DNA from: Brevibacillus porteri | GTDB lineage: Bacteria > Bacillota > Bacilli > Brevibacillales > Brevibacillaceae | Length of the DNA stretch: 64,000 nt | Reading direction: 5' to 3' | NCBI RefSeq assembly: GCF_003013475.1 | Contig: NZ_PXZO01000007.1 | Coordinates: 37,426-101,425 of the forward strand | Shown: positions 10,483 to 19,189 of the stretch, in pieces | Position numbering within the stretch: position 1 is the stretch's first letter | How the letters are laid out: every line of letters starts with the position of its first letter | Notes under the pieces: model-generated | What the model was told of the DNA's origin: nothing | The model's database searches: none | What the model saw: only the letters and a program-made list of their open reading frames with translations | Program-made: the position numbers and the translations under genes

Positions 10483-11424
10483 ATGGAACTAACTCCGCTT
10501 TTTCCTTTTGAGCCTACCAGCACGGAAGCTATACCTATCGGACCACAATGGATAGGCCAAGTGAAATGGGATGGCGTTCGCATTCTTACCTACTACGATG
10601 GACACGAGGTCAAACTGTTCAACAGAAAATTAAATGAACGGACTTTCCATTATCCAGAAGTGACCGATATTCGCTCGTATTGTCGTGCCGATTCTGTGAT
10701 TTTGGATGGCGAAATAATCGCTCTCGGCCCAGACGGAAAGCCTTCCTTTTACGAGGTCATGAGGAGAGACGGGCTCCGCCGTTTAGAGAAAGTCTCCCAG
10801 ATACAAAAGCTTGTCCCTGTCACATACATGGTCTTCGATGTACTGTACTGGAATCATGAATGGGTAACTTCCTCCCCCCTATCAGAGCGACAACAAATAC
10901 TGGGCAAAATCATCACTCCTACTCCTCATGTGCAGCTAGTTGAAAATTTTGCTGATGGGGACGCTCTTTACCGTGTCATTGAAGCGCAAGGCATGGAAGG
11001 AATCATTCTGAAGGATACGTCCAGCAGCTACTTGATCAATGGGAAAGATCAACGCTGGAGAAAGAAAAAGTACTACCGAGATCTCATTGCTGTCGTAGGC
11101 GGCGTTACGCTTCGGAATCATATTGTCAATTCGTTGCTTCTGGGCCTATTCGATCAACACGGTTCTCTTTGGTACATCGGTCATGCAGGTACTGGAAAAT
11201 TGACGCAAACGGACTGGCGTGCTTTAACGGAGAGAATACAGCCCCTTGTCCAACAGAAGATGACTTTTGTTAACAAGCCACCACGCGCAGCCAATACCTT
11301 ATGGATACAGCCGGAAATCACCGTCAAAATCAAATTTGCGGAGTGGAAGGAAGGGCATTCCTTGCGACAGCCAAGTATACAAGGCGTCGTGGATGTCCCG
11401 CCTCACCAGTGTGTTTTGGAGTAA
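10483..11424 (+). CDS. ATP-dependent DNA ligase, LigD ligase-domain type, stand-alone
   Basis: 313 residues from the ATG at 10483 (AGAGGTGG upstream; the GTG at 10474 overlaps that site). Ligase motif I is QVKWDG with the adenylated Lys28. Motif III (VILDGEIIAL), motif IV (EGIILKD) and motif V (WRKKKY) follow, then a C-terminal OB-fold region. The protein seals nicks with ATP. It matches the ligase domain of LigD without a polymerase domain; that domain is encoded separately at 15855. No phosphoesterase domain is seen in the window. Working with Ku in end joining is inferred from family and location. Confidence 0.93.
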   Translation: MELTPLFPFEPTSTEAIPIGPQWIGQVKWDGVRILTYYDGHEVKLFNRKLNERTFHYPEVTDIRSYCRADSVILDGEIIALGPDGKPSFYEVMRRDGLRRLEKVSQIQKLVPVTYMVFDVLYWNHEWVTSSPLSERQQILGKIITPTPHVQLVENFADGDALYRVIEAQGMEGIILKDTSSSYLINGKDQRWRKKKYYRDLIAVVGGVTLRNHIVNSLLLGLFDQHGSLWYIGHAGTGKLTQTDWRALTERIQPLVQQKMTFVNKPPRAANTLWIQPEITVKIKFAEWKEGHSLRQPSIQGVVDVPPHQCVLE

Positions 11425-11445
11425 GGAACCACATGGCTTTCGATC

Positions 11446-12804
11446 TCATTGTCGAAACGATCCAGCCTGTTTTGCCCTCCCCAGCTTTTGCTTGCCATGA
11501 TTAAGAGCCTGCATTTCCCCATAGCTCGTCAACAGGGCTATCAGTAAGAGGGCAATGTACACAATGGCTGTCGTGCCCCCTCCTACCGCTGATTTATCCT
11601 TTAAAAAGTCCCCAATCAAAATCACGATCACACAGCCACTCAAACAGACTGTCGTGATCCACACCATCGACCGGTAAAATTGATAAAGCTTCGTTCCCTC
11701 GGGAATGAGGCTTTGCACTCTTCCTTTGTTCTTTCCCCTTACGTGAATGAGCAAAAAGATCGCCAACGGCAATTGAAAGACGAGCACGATCAACGGCAAG
11801 CTATAACTAATAAATTGATCGATATGCGCTACATTTGGAAACGCAAATATGGACGATACAACAATAAACCATCCACACGGAGCATTGAATGTATTGTAAT
11901 GCCGCTGTCCCCCAAATGATCCCACCCCCACTAAAAATGCCAAGTAAGCGACAATGACTTTGATTGTGAAAGCGGGGAACCACACGCTAAAGAGGATCAT
12001 TTCGACCCTGTCCAAGAAATCTGTGATGTGGATTTGCTGGACGAGAATATAGATGGGGAAATTCAGTCGACCAGCGATAGTGAAGCCCATCACCCCCAGC
12101 AAGACGAGCAACATAATCGTCGTTCCAAAGCCAACAATGATGACCCCGTGCTTCATCGCAGCATAAAATAGTCGCGGCTCTACAATGGCATGTAAGAATG
12201 CCCCCATGAGAAAAATATCACCATATACACCCACTGGTAAAAAGTTGCTGACCACGATCCTATTCAAGCTACTGGTCAAGATTGGTTCCAATCGCTCTAC
12301 GTTGTATTCATTAACCAGCAGGAAATAGAGCGAAATGCACATGATGAAATAAAGGGGAAAATAAAACTCATTTACCCGTGCCGCCACCTCAAGACTCGTT
12401 TTGCCATAGTACATCATCAGTAAGACGAAGACGAGTAAGATGACCTCCAATGGCGTGGTTGGCAATAACAAGATATGTAAAAAATCAGCAGCCCCTTTAA
12501 TATCGATCGCCAGGATGATCCAAATGTAAAACAAAATGAGTAGATTGATAGCTCCACCAATCCACTTCCCGCCAATGATAAACAAGATTTCAAAGATATT
12601 TTTCCCGGGGTATGCTTCAACCAGCCCACTCAAAACGTAGGCGATAAAAAGCGCATAAAAGATGGGTAAAATTTGAGAGAACCAAGCATCCATCCTTGCT
12701 ACCTGAACGACAGACCGCAAGAAACTGATCATCATTCCTGTCATCAAGACACTGCCGACCAGCCAGGCAATTTGTCGATGATTGACAACTTGCTTGTGAA
12801 TCAT
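11446..12804 (-). CDS. Germinant receptor B subunit, GerAB/ArcD-type permease
   Basis: 452 residues, starting at the ATG at 12804 behind AAGGAGG. It has the GerAB family pattern of ten membrane helices related to amino-acid permeases, plus a C-terminal extension containing two more hydrophobic segments (about 390-440); GerAB itself is about 365 residues. It should lie in the spore inner membrane and bind the germinant. Here it is the last gene of the operon, after A, C and a small two-helix protein, an unusual order. It converges with the ligase gene, with 21 bases between them. Confidence 0.85.
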   Translation of the reverse strand: MIHKQVVNHRQIAWLVGSVLMTGMMISFLRSVVQVARMDAWFSQILPIFYALFIAYVLSGLVEAYPGKNIFEILFIIGGKWIGGAINLLILFYIWIILAIDIKGAADFLHILLLPTTPLEVILLVFVLLMMYYGKTSLEVAARVNEFYFPLYFIMCISLYFLLVNEYNVERLEPILTSSLNRIVVSNFLPVGVYGDIFLMGAFLHAIVEPRLFYAAMKHGVIIVGFGTTIMLLVLLGVMGFTIAGRLNFPIYILVQQIHITDFLDRVEMILFSVWFPAFTIKVIVAYLAFLVGVGSFGGQRHYNTFNAPCGWFIVVSSIFAFPNVAHIDQFISYSLPLIVLVFQLPLAIFLLIHVRGKNKGRVQSLIPEGTKLYQFYRSMVWITTVCLSGCVIVILIGDFLKDKSAVGGGTTAIVYIALLLIALLTSYGEMQALNHGKQKLGRAKQAGSFRQ

Positions 12805-12816
12805 ACTTGGGCCTCC

Positions 12817-13053
12817 TTATACGAACTGATCCACCCACCGCTTCACATGAGGAGATAGAAAGTTCATCAAATTACTCGTGGGTAACACTTGATAATACTG
12901 GAATTGCAAAGCAAACAGACAAAAAATGGTTAAAACGTAGAAAATAGCAATGACTCGCTGCTGTCTCCCGTCCATTCCTTTTCGCTTCATGATGAATTCT
13001 CCAAACGAAAGTAACAACATAGAGATAAAAAAGATCAAAAATATTCTATTCAT
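12817..13053 (-). CDS. Small two-helix membrane protein of the germination operon
   Basis: 78 residues from the ATG at 13053, eight bases from an AGGGTGA site; earlier in-frame starts at 13059 and 13065 are too close to it. There are two hydrophobic segments (about 2-20 and 33-53) linked by a basic turn (KRKGMDGRQQR). Its length and topology fit the D-type small proteins found with some Bacillus germinant receptors, which modulate receptor function. It overlaps the C-subunit stop by eight bases and ends 12 bases before the B gene, so all are coexpressed. The D-type assignment is inferred from size, helices and place. Confidence 0.75.
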   Translation of the reverse strand: MNRIFLIFFISMLLLSFGEFIMKRKGMDGRQQRVIAIFYVLTIFCLFALQFQYYQVLPTSNLMNFLSPHVKRWVDQFV

Positions 13054-14215
13054 GATCATCTTCACCCTGGGTAATATTTTTCGTTGTCTGCCCGAAATTG
13101 GCCATGTTCACTTTGGATCGGATTTCATATGTGATTTTCGGAAGCTCCTCATTCCACCTGTTCCGATATCGGTCTCGCCACTCTCGCGGATAATTCCTTG
13201 ACAATGCGATTCCTAACCCGATGAAGTCTGATTGTTTCTGTTGGATCGTTTGCATCATATGTTTCACACCGCTATTGATTTGCTCGACGAGCTTCGCTTG
13301 CAGCATTCTAATATTTTTCTCTTCCTCGAGATCGAGGTTTGACTGATTCTCCACCACAACGGCAGAAGCGTAGAGGTCAATTTTGAAATGGATGTGGCCT
13401 TTCTTGATCACGGGCTTGATATTCGCCCTTCCTTTTGAAAGACTAATGGTAAGCCGTTCGTGCTTGTTAAGAGACACCACAACAGAAAACGGTGTAAAAT
13501 CGCGTTGGAACAATCGCAAGCCGAGCAGTTCTTTGGGCTTCGCGATGGCTACGAGCTTGTCCTGTCGAAATAAGCCTACCCCCGTCGCCTCTATTTCTTT
13601 TGACTTTCCTTTCGGATGGGAATCCACTGCTGCCAGAACGGGTAAAATGGCATCAACCCCTGGTGTACCGAGCATTTGGGCAACATCCTTCAGCGATACT
13701 GTAATGCCCCCCATCTTGACCAACTCACGCATCGCTTCTCCTGAGAAACGTTCAAATTGCGGCTGAGCGGTTAGTAATTCGATTCCTTTGCCTTTTGTCA
13801 TCACAATGTAAGCTGTCAGTCTGTTTTCCGGAAAGCGTGCCACAATATCCAGCACATCCGACATTCCGTCCTTCGCCAGTTCTTCGCCTATGACGATCAT
13901 CCGGTGATGGGAGTAGTAAATTTCTCGAGACATTCTTGCTTGGATCAATCCATTCGCATCCCGAATTGTCCTGCCTACTGCGGAATCAACGTAATAACTC
14001 TTATCACCACTCGTCCCACCACCACCTCCGGACTGTGCGCCTAGGCTGCTGACCAGTGGGACCTGAATGGATAACCGATACCTTCCGTCTGGTTCCTTAT
14101 CCATCGCCATTGCAATGACGATGGCCATATCATTTACTTCACGGCGATCCCAACATCCCGATACTAGGAACATACAGAGCGACACTACTACCAATATGCG
14201 GGTCACAGTCTTCAC
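13046..14215 (-). CDS. Germinant receptor C subunit, Ger(x)C lipoprotein
   Basis: 389 residues from the GTG at 14215 behind GGAGG. A signal peptide ends in the lipobox LVSGC, giving a lipid-modified Cys, followed by WDRREVND, a hallmark of Ger(x)C proteins. The rest matches the three-domain GerC fold on the outer face of the spore inner membrane. Lipidation would need Lgt, encoded at 16942. The start overlaps the A-subunit stop by GTGA. A glycine-rich patch (SGGGGGTSGD) lies near residue 65. Confidence 0.93.
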   Translation of the reverse strand: MKTVTRILVVVSLCMFLVSGCWDRREVNDMAIVIAMAMDKEPDGRYRLSIQVPLVSSLGAQSGGGGGTSGDKSYYVDSAVGRTIRDANGLIQARMSREIYYSHHRMIVIGEELAKDGMSDVLDIVARFPENRLTAYIVMTKGKGIELLTAQPQFERFSGEAMRELVKMGGITVSLKDVAQMLGTPGVDAILPVLAAVDSHPKGKSKEIEATGVGLFRQDKLVAIAKPKELLGLRLFQRDFTPFSVVVSLNKHERLTISLSKGRANIKPVIKKGHIHFKIDLYASAVVVENQSNLDLEEEKNIRMLQAKLVEQINSGVKHMMQTIQQKQSDFIGLGIALSRNYPREWRDRYRNRWNEELPKITYEIRSKVNMANFGQTTKNITQGEDDHE

Positions 14216-15816
14216 GATTGCCCCTCCTCGCTCTGATGACGATTGCCTGTAACCCCTGATTGCCCTCCTCTTTGCTGGATAGAATTCGCATAACCATCGT
14301 TCATACGCCTAGCATTTTGAACGCCCAAAAAGCTCGGGCGTTTTTCCATCATCGACCATGGTGCCCTCATCAATACGTCTTTGAGGTCGCCGATCGACAG
14401 TGGAGCTAGCGGCGATAAATACGGGACACCAAAAGAACGCAGGTTAGCCATATGACCGAGGATTAGCAACAAGGATACCAGCATCCCATAGATGCCGAGA
14501 ATCGAAGCCGCAATCATGATCGGAAAGCGCAGCATTCGCAGTGAAATCGATGCATTAAAATGCGGGATAGTAAATGAAGCAATCCCTGTAAGCGATACGA
14601 CGATAACCATGGGGGCAGAAACAATCCCTGCCTGCACAGCTGCCTGACCGACGACCAGCGCTCCTAAAATACTGACAGCTTGCCCGACTGTTTTCGGGAG
14701 ACGAATCCCCGCTTCTCGCAAGGCTTCAAAAGAAATTTCCATGATAAAAGCCTCCACAATAGCAGGAAAAGGAATGGACTCGCGCGCAGCCGCAATACTT
14801 AAAAGGAGCGTGGTTGGCAGCATCTGTTGGTGATAAGTCGTAATGGCCACATATAAGGCAGGAGTAATGAGCGAAATGATGAGGAACACATAACGCAACA
14901 GTCGAACAAACGTAGCCATTTGAAATCGCTCGTAATAATCCTCACTCGCCTGCATCATCATCCAAAACGTAACAGGCGCTATCAAAACCATCGGTGTCCC
15001 ATCCACAAATATCGCGACACGTCCCTCCAGCAATGCCGCAGCAACTGTGTCTGGGCGTTCTGAATACATAACCTGAGGGAAAGGCGAGTACGTGTTATCC
15101 TGGATCATCTCTTCGATATATCCACTTTCCAGCACCGCATCCATATTGATCTTGCTGATTCGACCAGTGACCTCCTGTACGATCTCTGGATCAGCAATCC
15201 CATCAAGAAAGGCAACCACCAGATTGGTGTTCGTCTCACGTCCAACTACCAAGGACTTCATTTTCAATCGAGGTGTTCGCAATTTGCGCCGCAGCATCGA
15301 CGTGTTCGTGCGAATATTTTCGATAAAACCTTCACGTGGCCCCCGTACGACAGCTTCTCCTTCTGGTTCGTTAACGGAGCGTTTTTCTGCTCCACGAATG
15401 CCAAGCGTGAGCGCTTCTGTGTTGCCCTCAACAAGAATGCCTGTATCACCTGAAAGCACAGCTTGTAGCAGCTTTTTATAATCGTCTACTCTTCCCATCT
15501 GGGAAACGGGCAAAAGTGACTCTTCTATCACTTTTATATCTTGATCGCCGTCTTCAAGCACCATTAACGATTTCAGCGCAGAATTGACCTCTTTGGTATC
15601 AATCAGCCCATCTACGAAGACAGCAATCGCACGGACACTGTTTTTTTGACGGAATTCTCGTATGACAAAATCGGAGCAATCAGAGAACATTTTTTTCAAC
15701 AGATCTATGTTCTCTCCCAATTGAGGCGAAATCGGTATACCCTCCAACTCAATCAAGCTGCAGGCATTCATTGTCTCAATCAGTTCTTTCATTTTATCTT
15801 TCTTCTTGAATTTCAT
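14212..15816 (-). CDS. Germinant receptor A subunit, GerA/SpoVAF family
   Basis: 534 residues. The N-terminal cytoplasmic half carries the GerA-family signature region around TNTSMLRRKLRTPRLK and ETNTNLVVAFLDGIADPE, and the C-terminal half has about five to six membrane helices, with the PFPQVMYSERPD motif before them. The A subunit is part of the spore inner-membrane receptor that triggers germination. It is the first gene of the operon and is preceded by a near-ideal sigma-G promoter. The C-terminal tail (about 490-534) is hydrophilic and rich in Gln, Gly and Ser. Confidence 0.94.
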   Translation of the reverse strand: MKFKKKDKMKELIETMNACSLIELEGIPISPQLGENIDLLKKMFSDCSDFVIREFRQKNSVRAIAVFVDGLIDTKEVNSALKSLMVLEDGDQDIKVIEESLLPVSQMGRVDDYKKLLQAVLSGDTGILVEGNTEALTLGIRGAEKRSVNEPEGEAVVRGPREGFIENIRTNTSMLRRKLRTPRLKMKSLVVGRETNTNLVVAFLDGIADPEIVQEVTGRISKINMDAVLESGYIEEMIQDNTYSPFPQVMYSERPDTVAAALLEGRVAIFVDGTPMVLIAPVTFWMMMQASEDYYERFQMATFVRLLRYVFLIISLITPALYVAITTYHQQMLPTTLLLSIAAARESIPFPAIVEAFIMEISFEALREAGIRLPKTVGQAVSILGALVVGQAAVQAGIVSAPMVIVVSLTGIASFTIPHFNASISLRMLRFPIMIAASILGIYGMLVSLLLILGHMANLRSFGVPYLSPLAPLSIGDLKDVLMRAPWSMMEKRPSFLGVQNARRMNDGYANSIQQRGGQSGVTGNRHQSEEGQS

Positions 15817-15850
15817 TTCATCACCAACCCAACCACTGGAAAGCTACCCG

Positions 15851-15881
15851 TATTATGGTTGATTGGCAGGAAATATATGCA
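15851..15881 (-). promoter_or_regulatory. Sigma-G type forespore promoter of the germination operon
   Basis: On the minus strand TGCATA (15876-15881) and CATAATA (15851-15857) are 18 bases apart, matching the sigma-G consensus TGnATA-N17/18-CATnnTA. The start of transcription would fall near 15844, about 28 bases before the A-subunit ATG. The -10 element contains the ATG proposed for the divergent polymerase gene at 15855. Confidence 0.75.
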
Positions 15882-16868
15882 AAGAGGAATTCCTTTTACA
15901 TAGAGAAACTCGGATGGGAGATAGTAGGAACACCTATCCCTTTTAAAAAGAAGGTGAAAACAACATTGCGTCCTGCAACAAAAGAGTACGAGCTGACGAT
16001 CGACACTCACACATTGTCCATTACAAATCCTGACAAGCCTCTATGGCCACTAGCCAAGGTAACCAAGCTAGATTACTTGCGCTATTTGCTGATTGTCTCA
16101 GCCCCACTCCTACGGTATAGCAAGGATCGGCTCTTAACCGTCATTCGCTACCCTCACGGAGTTGGCGACAAGCACTTCTACCAAAAAAACGCCCCTGACT
16201 ATGCGCCCGACTGGATCCAAACGCACACGTGGGAAAATGTTCGTTACGTACTGTGCAATGACCGGGCGACACTCGTGTGGATGGCAAATCAAGCAGCATT
16301 GGAGTGGCACGTCTCCTTTCACCTCGCCACGGATGAGACTCCGACAGAGCTCGTATTTGACCTCGATCCTTCAACAGATGATTTTGCCGTTGTGATAGAG
16401 TCTGCCCTCTTGTTGAAACAGCTTCTCGATGAATTACAGCTGCCTTCCTGGGTCAAAACATCTGGTTCCAGCGGCTTGCAAGTATACGTTCCGATTGAAC
16501 TCCGCTATACGTTTGAACAGACGCGCCAGGTCGGACATTTTATTGCATCCTATCTAGTCAGCAAGCATCCATCACTATTAACCATCGAGCGCTTGGTGAA
16601 GAATCGGGGAGATAAGCTGTACATTGACTATTTGCAACATTGGCGAGGAAAAACATTGCCAGCCCCTTATTCAACTCGTGCAAAAGAACAGGCAACCGTA
16701 TCAACACCACTCCTGTGGGAGGAGGTTCCCCATTCTCATCCCACAGACTTCACCGTTTATACGGTACCCAAACGGCTGGAAACATTCGGAGATTTATTCT
16801 CATCCGTATCTACTCCGACGAAACGAGCCTCCCTTGATGCCATCCTCGGCTTTTTGCAGTCCCAGTAA
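15855..16868 (+). CDS. LigD-type NHEJ polymerase/primase, stand-alone
   Basis: 337 residues. The core starts at LSITNPDKPLWP (about 54-65), typical of LigD PolDom (archaeo-eukaryotic primase fold). The catalytic Asp pair is in VFDLDP (Asp169, Asp171) and the third Asp in KLYIDYLQ (Asp258), followed by PYSTRA and STPLLWEEV. In the SGxxGxHVY motif the usual His is Gln209. It would fill gaps at broken ends, often with ribonucleotides. The ribosome site before 15855 is weak (GGAAAG at long spacing) and a GTG at 15954 is a possible alternative start. It lies 38 bases from the divergent germination operon. Confidence 0.9.
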   Translation: MVDWQEIYAKRNSFYIEKLGWEIVGTPIPFKKKVKTTLRPATKEYELTIDTHTLSITNPDKPLWPLAKVTKLDYLRYLLIVSAPLLRYSKDRLLTVIRYPHGVGDKHFYQKNAPDYAPDWIQTHTWENVRYVLCNDRATLVWMANQAALEWHVSFHLATDETPTELVFDLDPSTDDFAVVIESALLLKQLLDELQLPSWVKTSGSSGLQVYVPIELRYTFEQTRQVGHFIASYLVSKHPSLLTIERLVKNRGDKLYIDYLQHWRGKTLPAPYSTRAKEQATVSTPLLWEEVPHSHPTDFTVYTVPKRLETFGDLFSSVSTPTKRASLDAILGFLQSQ

Positions 16869-16898
16869 GCCATTAGTTGGAATCCAGCAGCCCATTTG

Positions 16899-16907
16899 TG
16901 CTATACT
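16899..16907 (+). promoter_or_regulatory. Extended -10 promoter of lgt
   Basis: TGCTATACT is an extended -10 element; TTGGAA lies 19 bases upstream as a possible -35. It sits 35 bases before the lgt start, between the polymerase gene and lgt. Confidence 0.55.
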
Positions 16908-16941
16908 TGGCACAGATGTTTTGAGGCAAGGAGGCACATTC

Positions 16942-17739
16942 ATGATCGATCCGATCGCAATTGCAATCGGCCCCTTAAAGATTCACTGGTATGGCATTAT
17001 TATGGGGCTGGCGTTTTTCTTGGGTACTTATCTCGCTCGCTACAATTCCAAACGTTCTGGCATTGATCCTGATCACGTCTTGAACATGGTGGTTCTGATC
17101 ATTCCAGCAGCCATCGTTTGTGCAAGATTGTATTATGTTACGTTTGAATGGGAGCAGTACAAAGACAATCCACTGGACATCTTCGCAGTTTGGCAAGGCG
17201 GCTTGGCTATTCACGGTGGATTAATCGGTGGTGTTCTGGCAGGAAGCTGGTATATTCGAAAACATAATCTGCCGTTCCTACGTTTGGCTGACATTTTTAT
17301 GCCAAGTGTTATCTTGGGTCAAGCCATCGGACGTTGGGGTAACTTTATCAACCAGGAAGCCCATGGTGGTCCCGTCTCTGCTGAGTTTATGGAAAAGTTC
17401 CCTGCATTCATCCGTGAGCAAATGTTTATCGGCGGACAATATTACCACCCTACGTTTTTGTATGAATCGATCTGGAACCTTTTCGTTTTCGCCGTTCTCA
17501 TGTTCATGCTGTACCGATTCAAAAAATTCGATGGGCAGGTCTTGTTCAGCTACATGATCCTGTATTCACTCGGTCGCTTTTACATTGAGGGAATGCGTAC
17601 AGACAGTCTGTTAATAGCAGATACTCTACGTGTCGCTCAATTAGTCAGTCTGTGCTTAATTGCTGCCGGTGTCATCTTGATGCTCGTGTTTGCACGCAAA
17701 AGCAAGCAGACAGGACATTCCCAAAACTCGATTGAATAG
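16942..17739 (+). CDS. lgt: Prolipoprotein diacylglyceryl transferase
   Basis: 265 residues from the ATG at 16942 behind AAGGAGG; the open frame runs far upstream, inside the polymerase gene, but that part is not coding. About seven membrane helices. Family landmarks include IHWYGIIMG, HGGLIGG, the signature GRWGNFINQEAHGG and GRFYIEGMRTDS. The enzyme transfers diacylglycerol from phosphatidylglycerol to the lipobox Cys of lipoproteins, several of which are encoded here (GerC-like, VanY-like, Gmad2-like). A terminator follows. Confidence 0.97.
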   Translation: MIDPIAIAIGPLKIHWYGIIMGLAFFLGTYLARYNSKRSGIDPDHVLNMVVLIIPAAIVCARLYYVTFEWEQYKDNPLDIFAVWQGGLAIHGGLIGGVLAGSWYIRKHNLPFLRLADIFMPSVILGQAIGRWGNFINQEAHGGPVSAEFMEKFPAFIREQMFIGGQYYHPTFLYESIWNLFVFAVLMFMLYRFKKFDGQVLFSYMILYSLGRFYIEGMRTDSLLIADTLRVAQLVSLCLIAAGVILMLVFARKSKQTGHSQNSIE

Positions 17740-17760
17740 TGTCAACATGCCATATCTATT

Positions 17761-17797
17761 ACCACTCAGGTCAGTCCAACTGGGTGGTTTTTTCTTT
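17761..17797 (+). terminator. Terminator after lgt
   Basis: ACCACTCAG pairs with CTGGGTGGT across a ten-base loop and is followed by six T, 21 bases after the lgt stop. Confidence 0.88.
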
Positions 17798-17864
17798 ACC
17801 TTGTCTGAATTGTCGCAATGCAGGCAATAACTAGGAGAAAGAATGAAAAAAGGAGGGGAATCAG

Positions 17865-18104
17865 ATGGATGATGGAATTTTGGAAGAGTATCTCGATCGC
17901 TACGTACGTATTCATTTTGCTCCTGATATGATCGGTCAAGGATTATCTGCATTTGCAGAAGGCAAATTGTATGATTACAGCCAAAATGGGATATTAATTG
18001 AAGAACGGGATGGCTCGCTGGACTATATCCCATTCTCTGCCGTACGCCTCGTGCAAATTAAACCCAAGCCCGGTTTATGGGAGCGTTTAACTGGATCAAG
18101 TTAA
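17865..18104 (+). CDS. Small 79-residue protein with possible Sm-like barrel
   Basis: The ATG at 17865 follows AGGAGGGG. The product is soluble; residues about 30-66 read as short beta strands (EGKLYDYSQNGILIEERDG...YIPFSAVRLVQI). This strand pattern, GKL..GI.IE....IPx..V, is like the C-terminal end of the repeat protein at 39267-39902 and resembles small Sm-like Bacillus proteins such as the DUF2642 type, some spore associated. The family assignment is tentative. Single gene between two terminators. Confidence 0.65.
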   Translation: MDDGILEEYLDRYVRIHFAPDMIGQGLSAFAEGKLYDYSQNGILIEERDGSLDYIPFSAVRLVQIKPKPGLWERLTGSS

Positions 18105-18105
18105 T

Positions 18106-18150
18106 GAAAAAGACACCTTCCCGCATACTCTACTACACGGAAAGGTGTCT
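18106..18150 (-). terminator. Terminator of the Pit/DUF47 operon
   Basis: AGACACCTT...AAGGTGTCT hairpin; read on the minus strand it ends in a T-run (18106-18110 is A-rich on the plus strand). It lies 20 bases after the pit stop. Confidence 0.8.
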
Positions 18151-18169
18151 GTTGTATAAAGATGTAGCT

Positions 18170-19189
18170 CTACAGAAATACGTCAAAAACGACGTAGCAT
18201 GCAGCAGCCAAAAGTCCTGTAATCGGAAGGGTAATGACCCAAGTGACCAAGATTCGGCCAGCCAGGCCCCATTTTACTGCGTTCAGCTTTTGCGATGCCC
18301 CAACCCCCAAGATGGCGGATGTGATCACGTGCGTTGTGCTCACCGGCAGTTTCAAAGCTGTAAAGATTGTGATAATCAAGGCAGAAGACAAGTCTGCTGA
18401 GAAACCGGAAACTGGCTTGATTTTCATAATCTTACCACCCAAGGTCTTGATGATACGCCATCCACCAAAGGCTGTACCTAAAGCCATTGCAACAGCAGCT
18501 GATAGTTTTACCCACAGTGGAATGACGAATTCGCCCGGTGCTTGAATCAAGAATCCACCTGAAATCAGAGCAAGGGTGATTACGCCCATTGTTTTTTGCG
18601 CATCGTTGGCTCCATGGCTGAAGGCCTGCCAAGCTGCTGACACTACTTGCATCGAACGGAAACCTCGATTGGTTTTGTGGTACGCTGAGTTACGAACAAA
18701 CCAAGAAACAAGCTTGATCACGACAAAACCAACAGCAAACGCAACAAGCGGGGATACGATCAACGCTTGGATAATGCTAATGAAGCCTGACCAGTTAATG
18801 GCACCACTTCCTGCGGCACCAAAAGCAGCACCTGCAACGCCTCCGATAATCGCATGCGAGGACGAGCTAGGAATTCCGAACCACCAGGTGATTAGGTTCC
18901 ACAAAATCGCAGATGTCAACGCGGCCAAAACGACGACCAATCCATTTTCCAGCTTAAATGGATCGGTAATGCCTCCCCCGATTGTCTTCGCTACACCCGT
19001 ATACGAGAGTGCCCCAAGCAAGTTACACACGGATGCAATAATAATCGCGGTTTTCGGACTTAATGCACGCGTCGAAACAGAAGTCGCAATCGCGTTCGCC
19101 GTATCATGAAAACCATTGATAAAGTCAAAAGCTAGCGCCATGATGACGACGAGTACGAGAATAATCACCTCTGGCGAAAGATCAGGCAT
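18170..19189 (-). CDS. pit: PiT family inorganic phosphate transporter
   Basis: 339 residues with about ten to eleven membrane segments. The two inverted PiT signature repeats are visible: GFHDTANAIATSVSTRAL in the N-terminal half and AFSHGANDAQKTMG in the C-terminal half. It should import phosphate (as metal-phosphate) with protons. Its ATG overlaps the DUF47 stop by eight bases and has only a weak ribosome site, so translation is probably coupled. The pair is the usual low-affinity phosphate module. Confidence 0.94.
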   Translation of the reverse strand: MPDLSPEVIILVLVVIMALAFDFINGFHDTANAIATSVSTRALSPKTAIIIASVCNLLGALSYTGVAKTIGGGITDPFKLENGLVVVLAALTSAILWNLITWWFGIPSSSSHAIIGGVAGAAFGAAGSGAINWSGFISIIQALIVSPLVAFAVGFVVIKLVSWFVRNSAYHKTNRGFRSMQVVSAAWQAFSHGANDAQKTMGVITLALISGGFLIQAPGEFVIPLWVKLSAAVAMALGTAFGGWRIIKTLGGKIMKIKPVSGFSADLSSALIITIFTALKLPVSTTHVITSAILGVGASQKLNAVKWGLAGRILVTWVITLPITGLLAAACYVVFDVFL

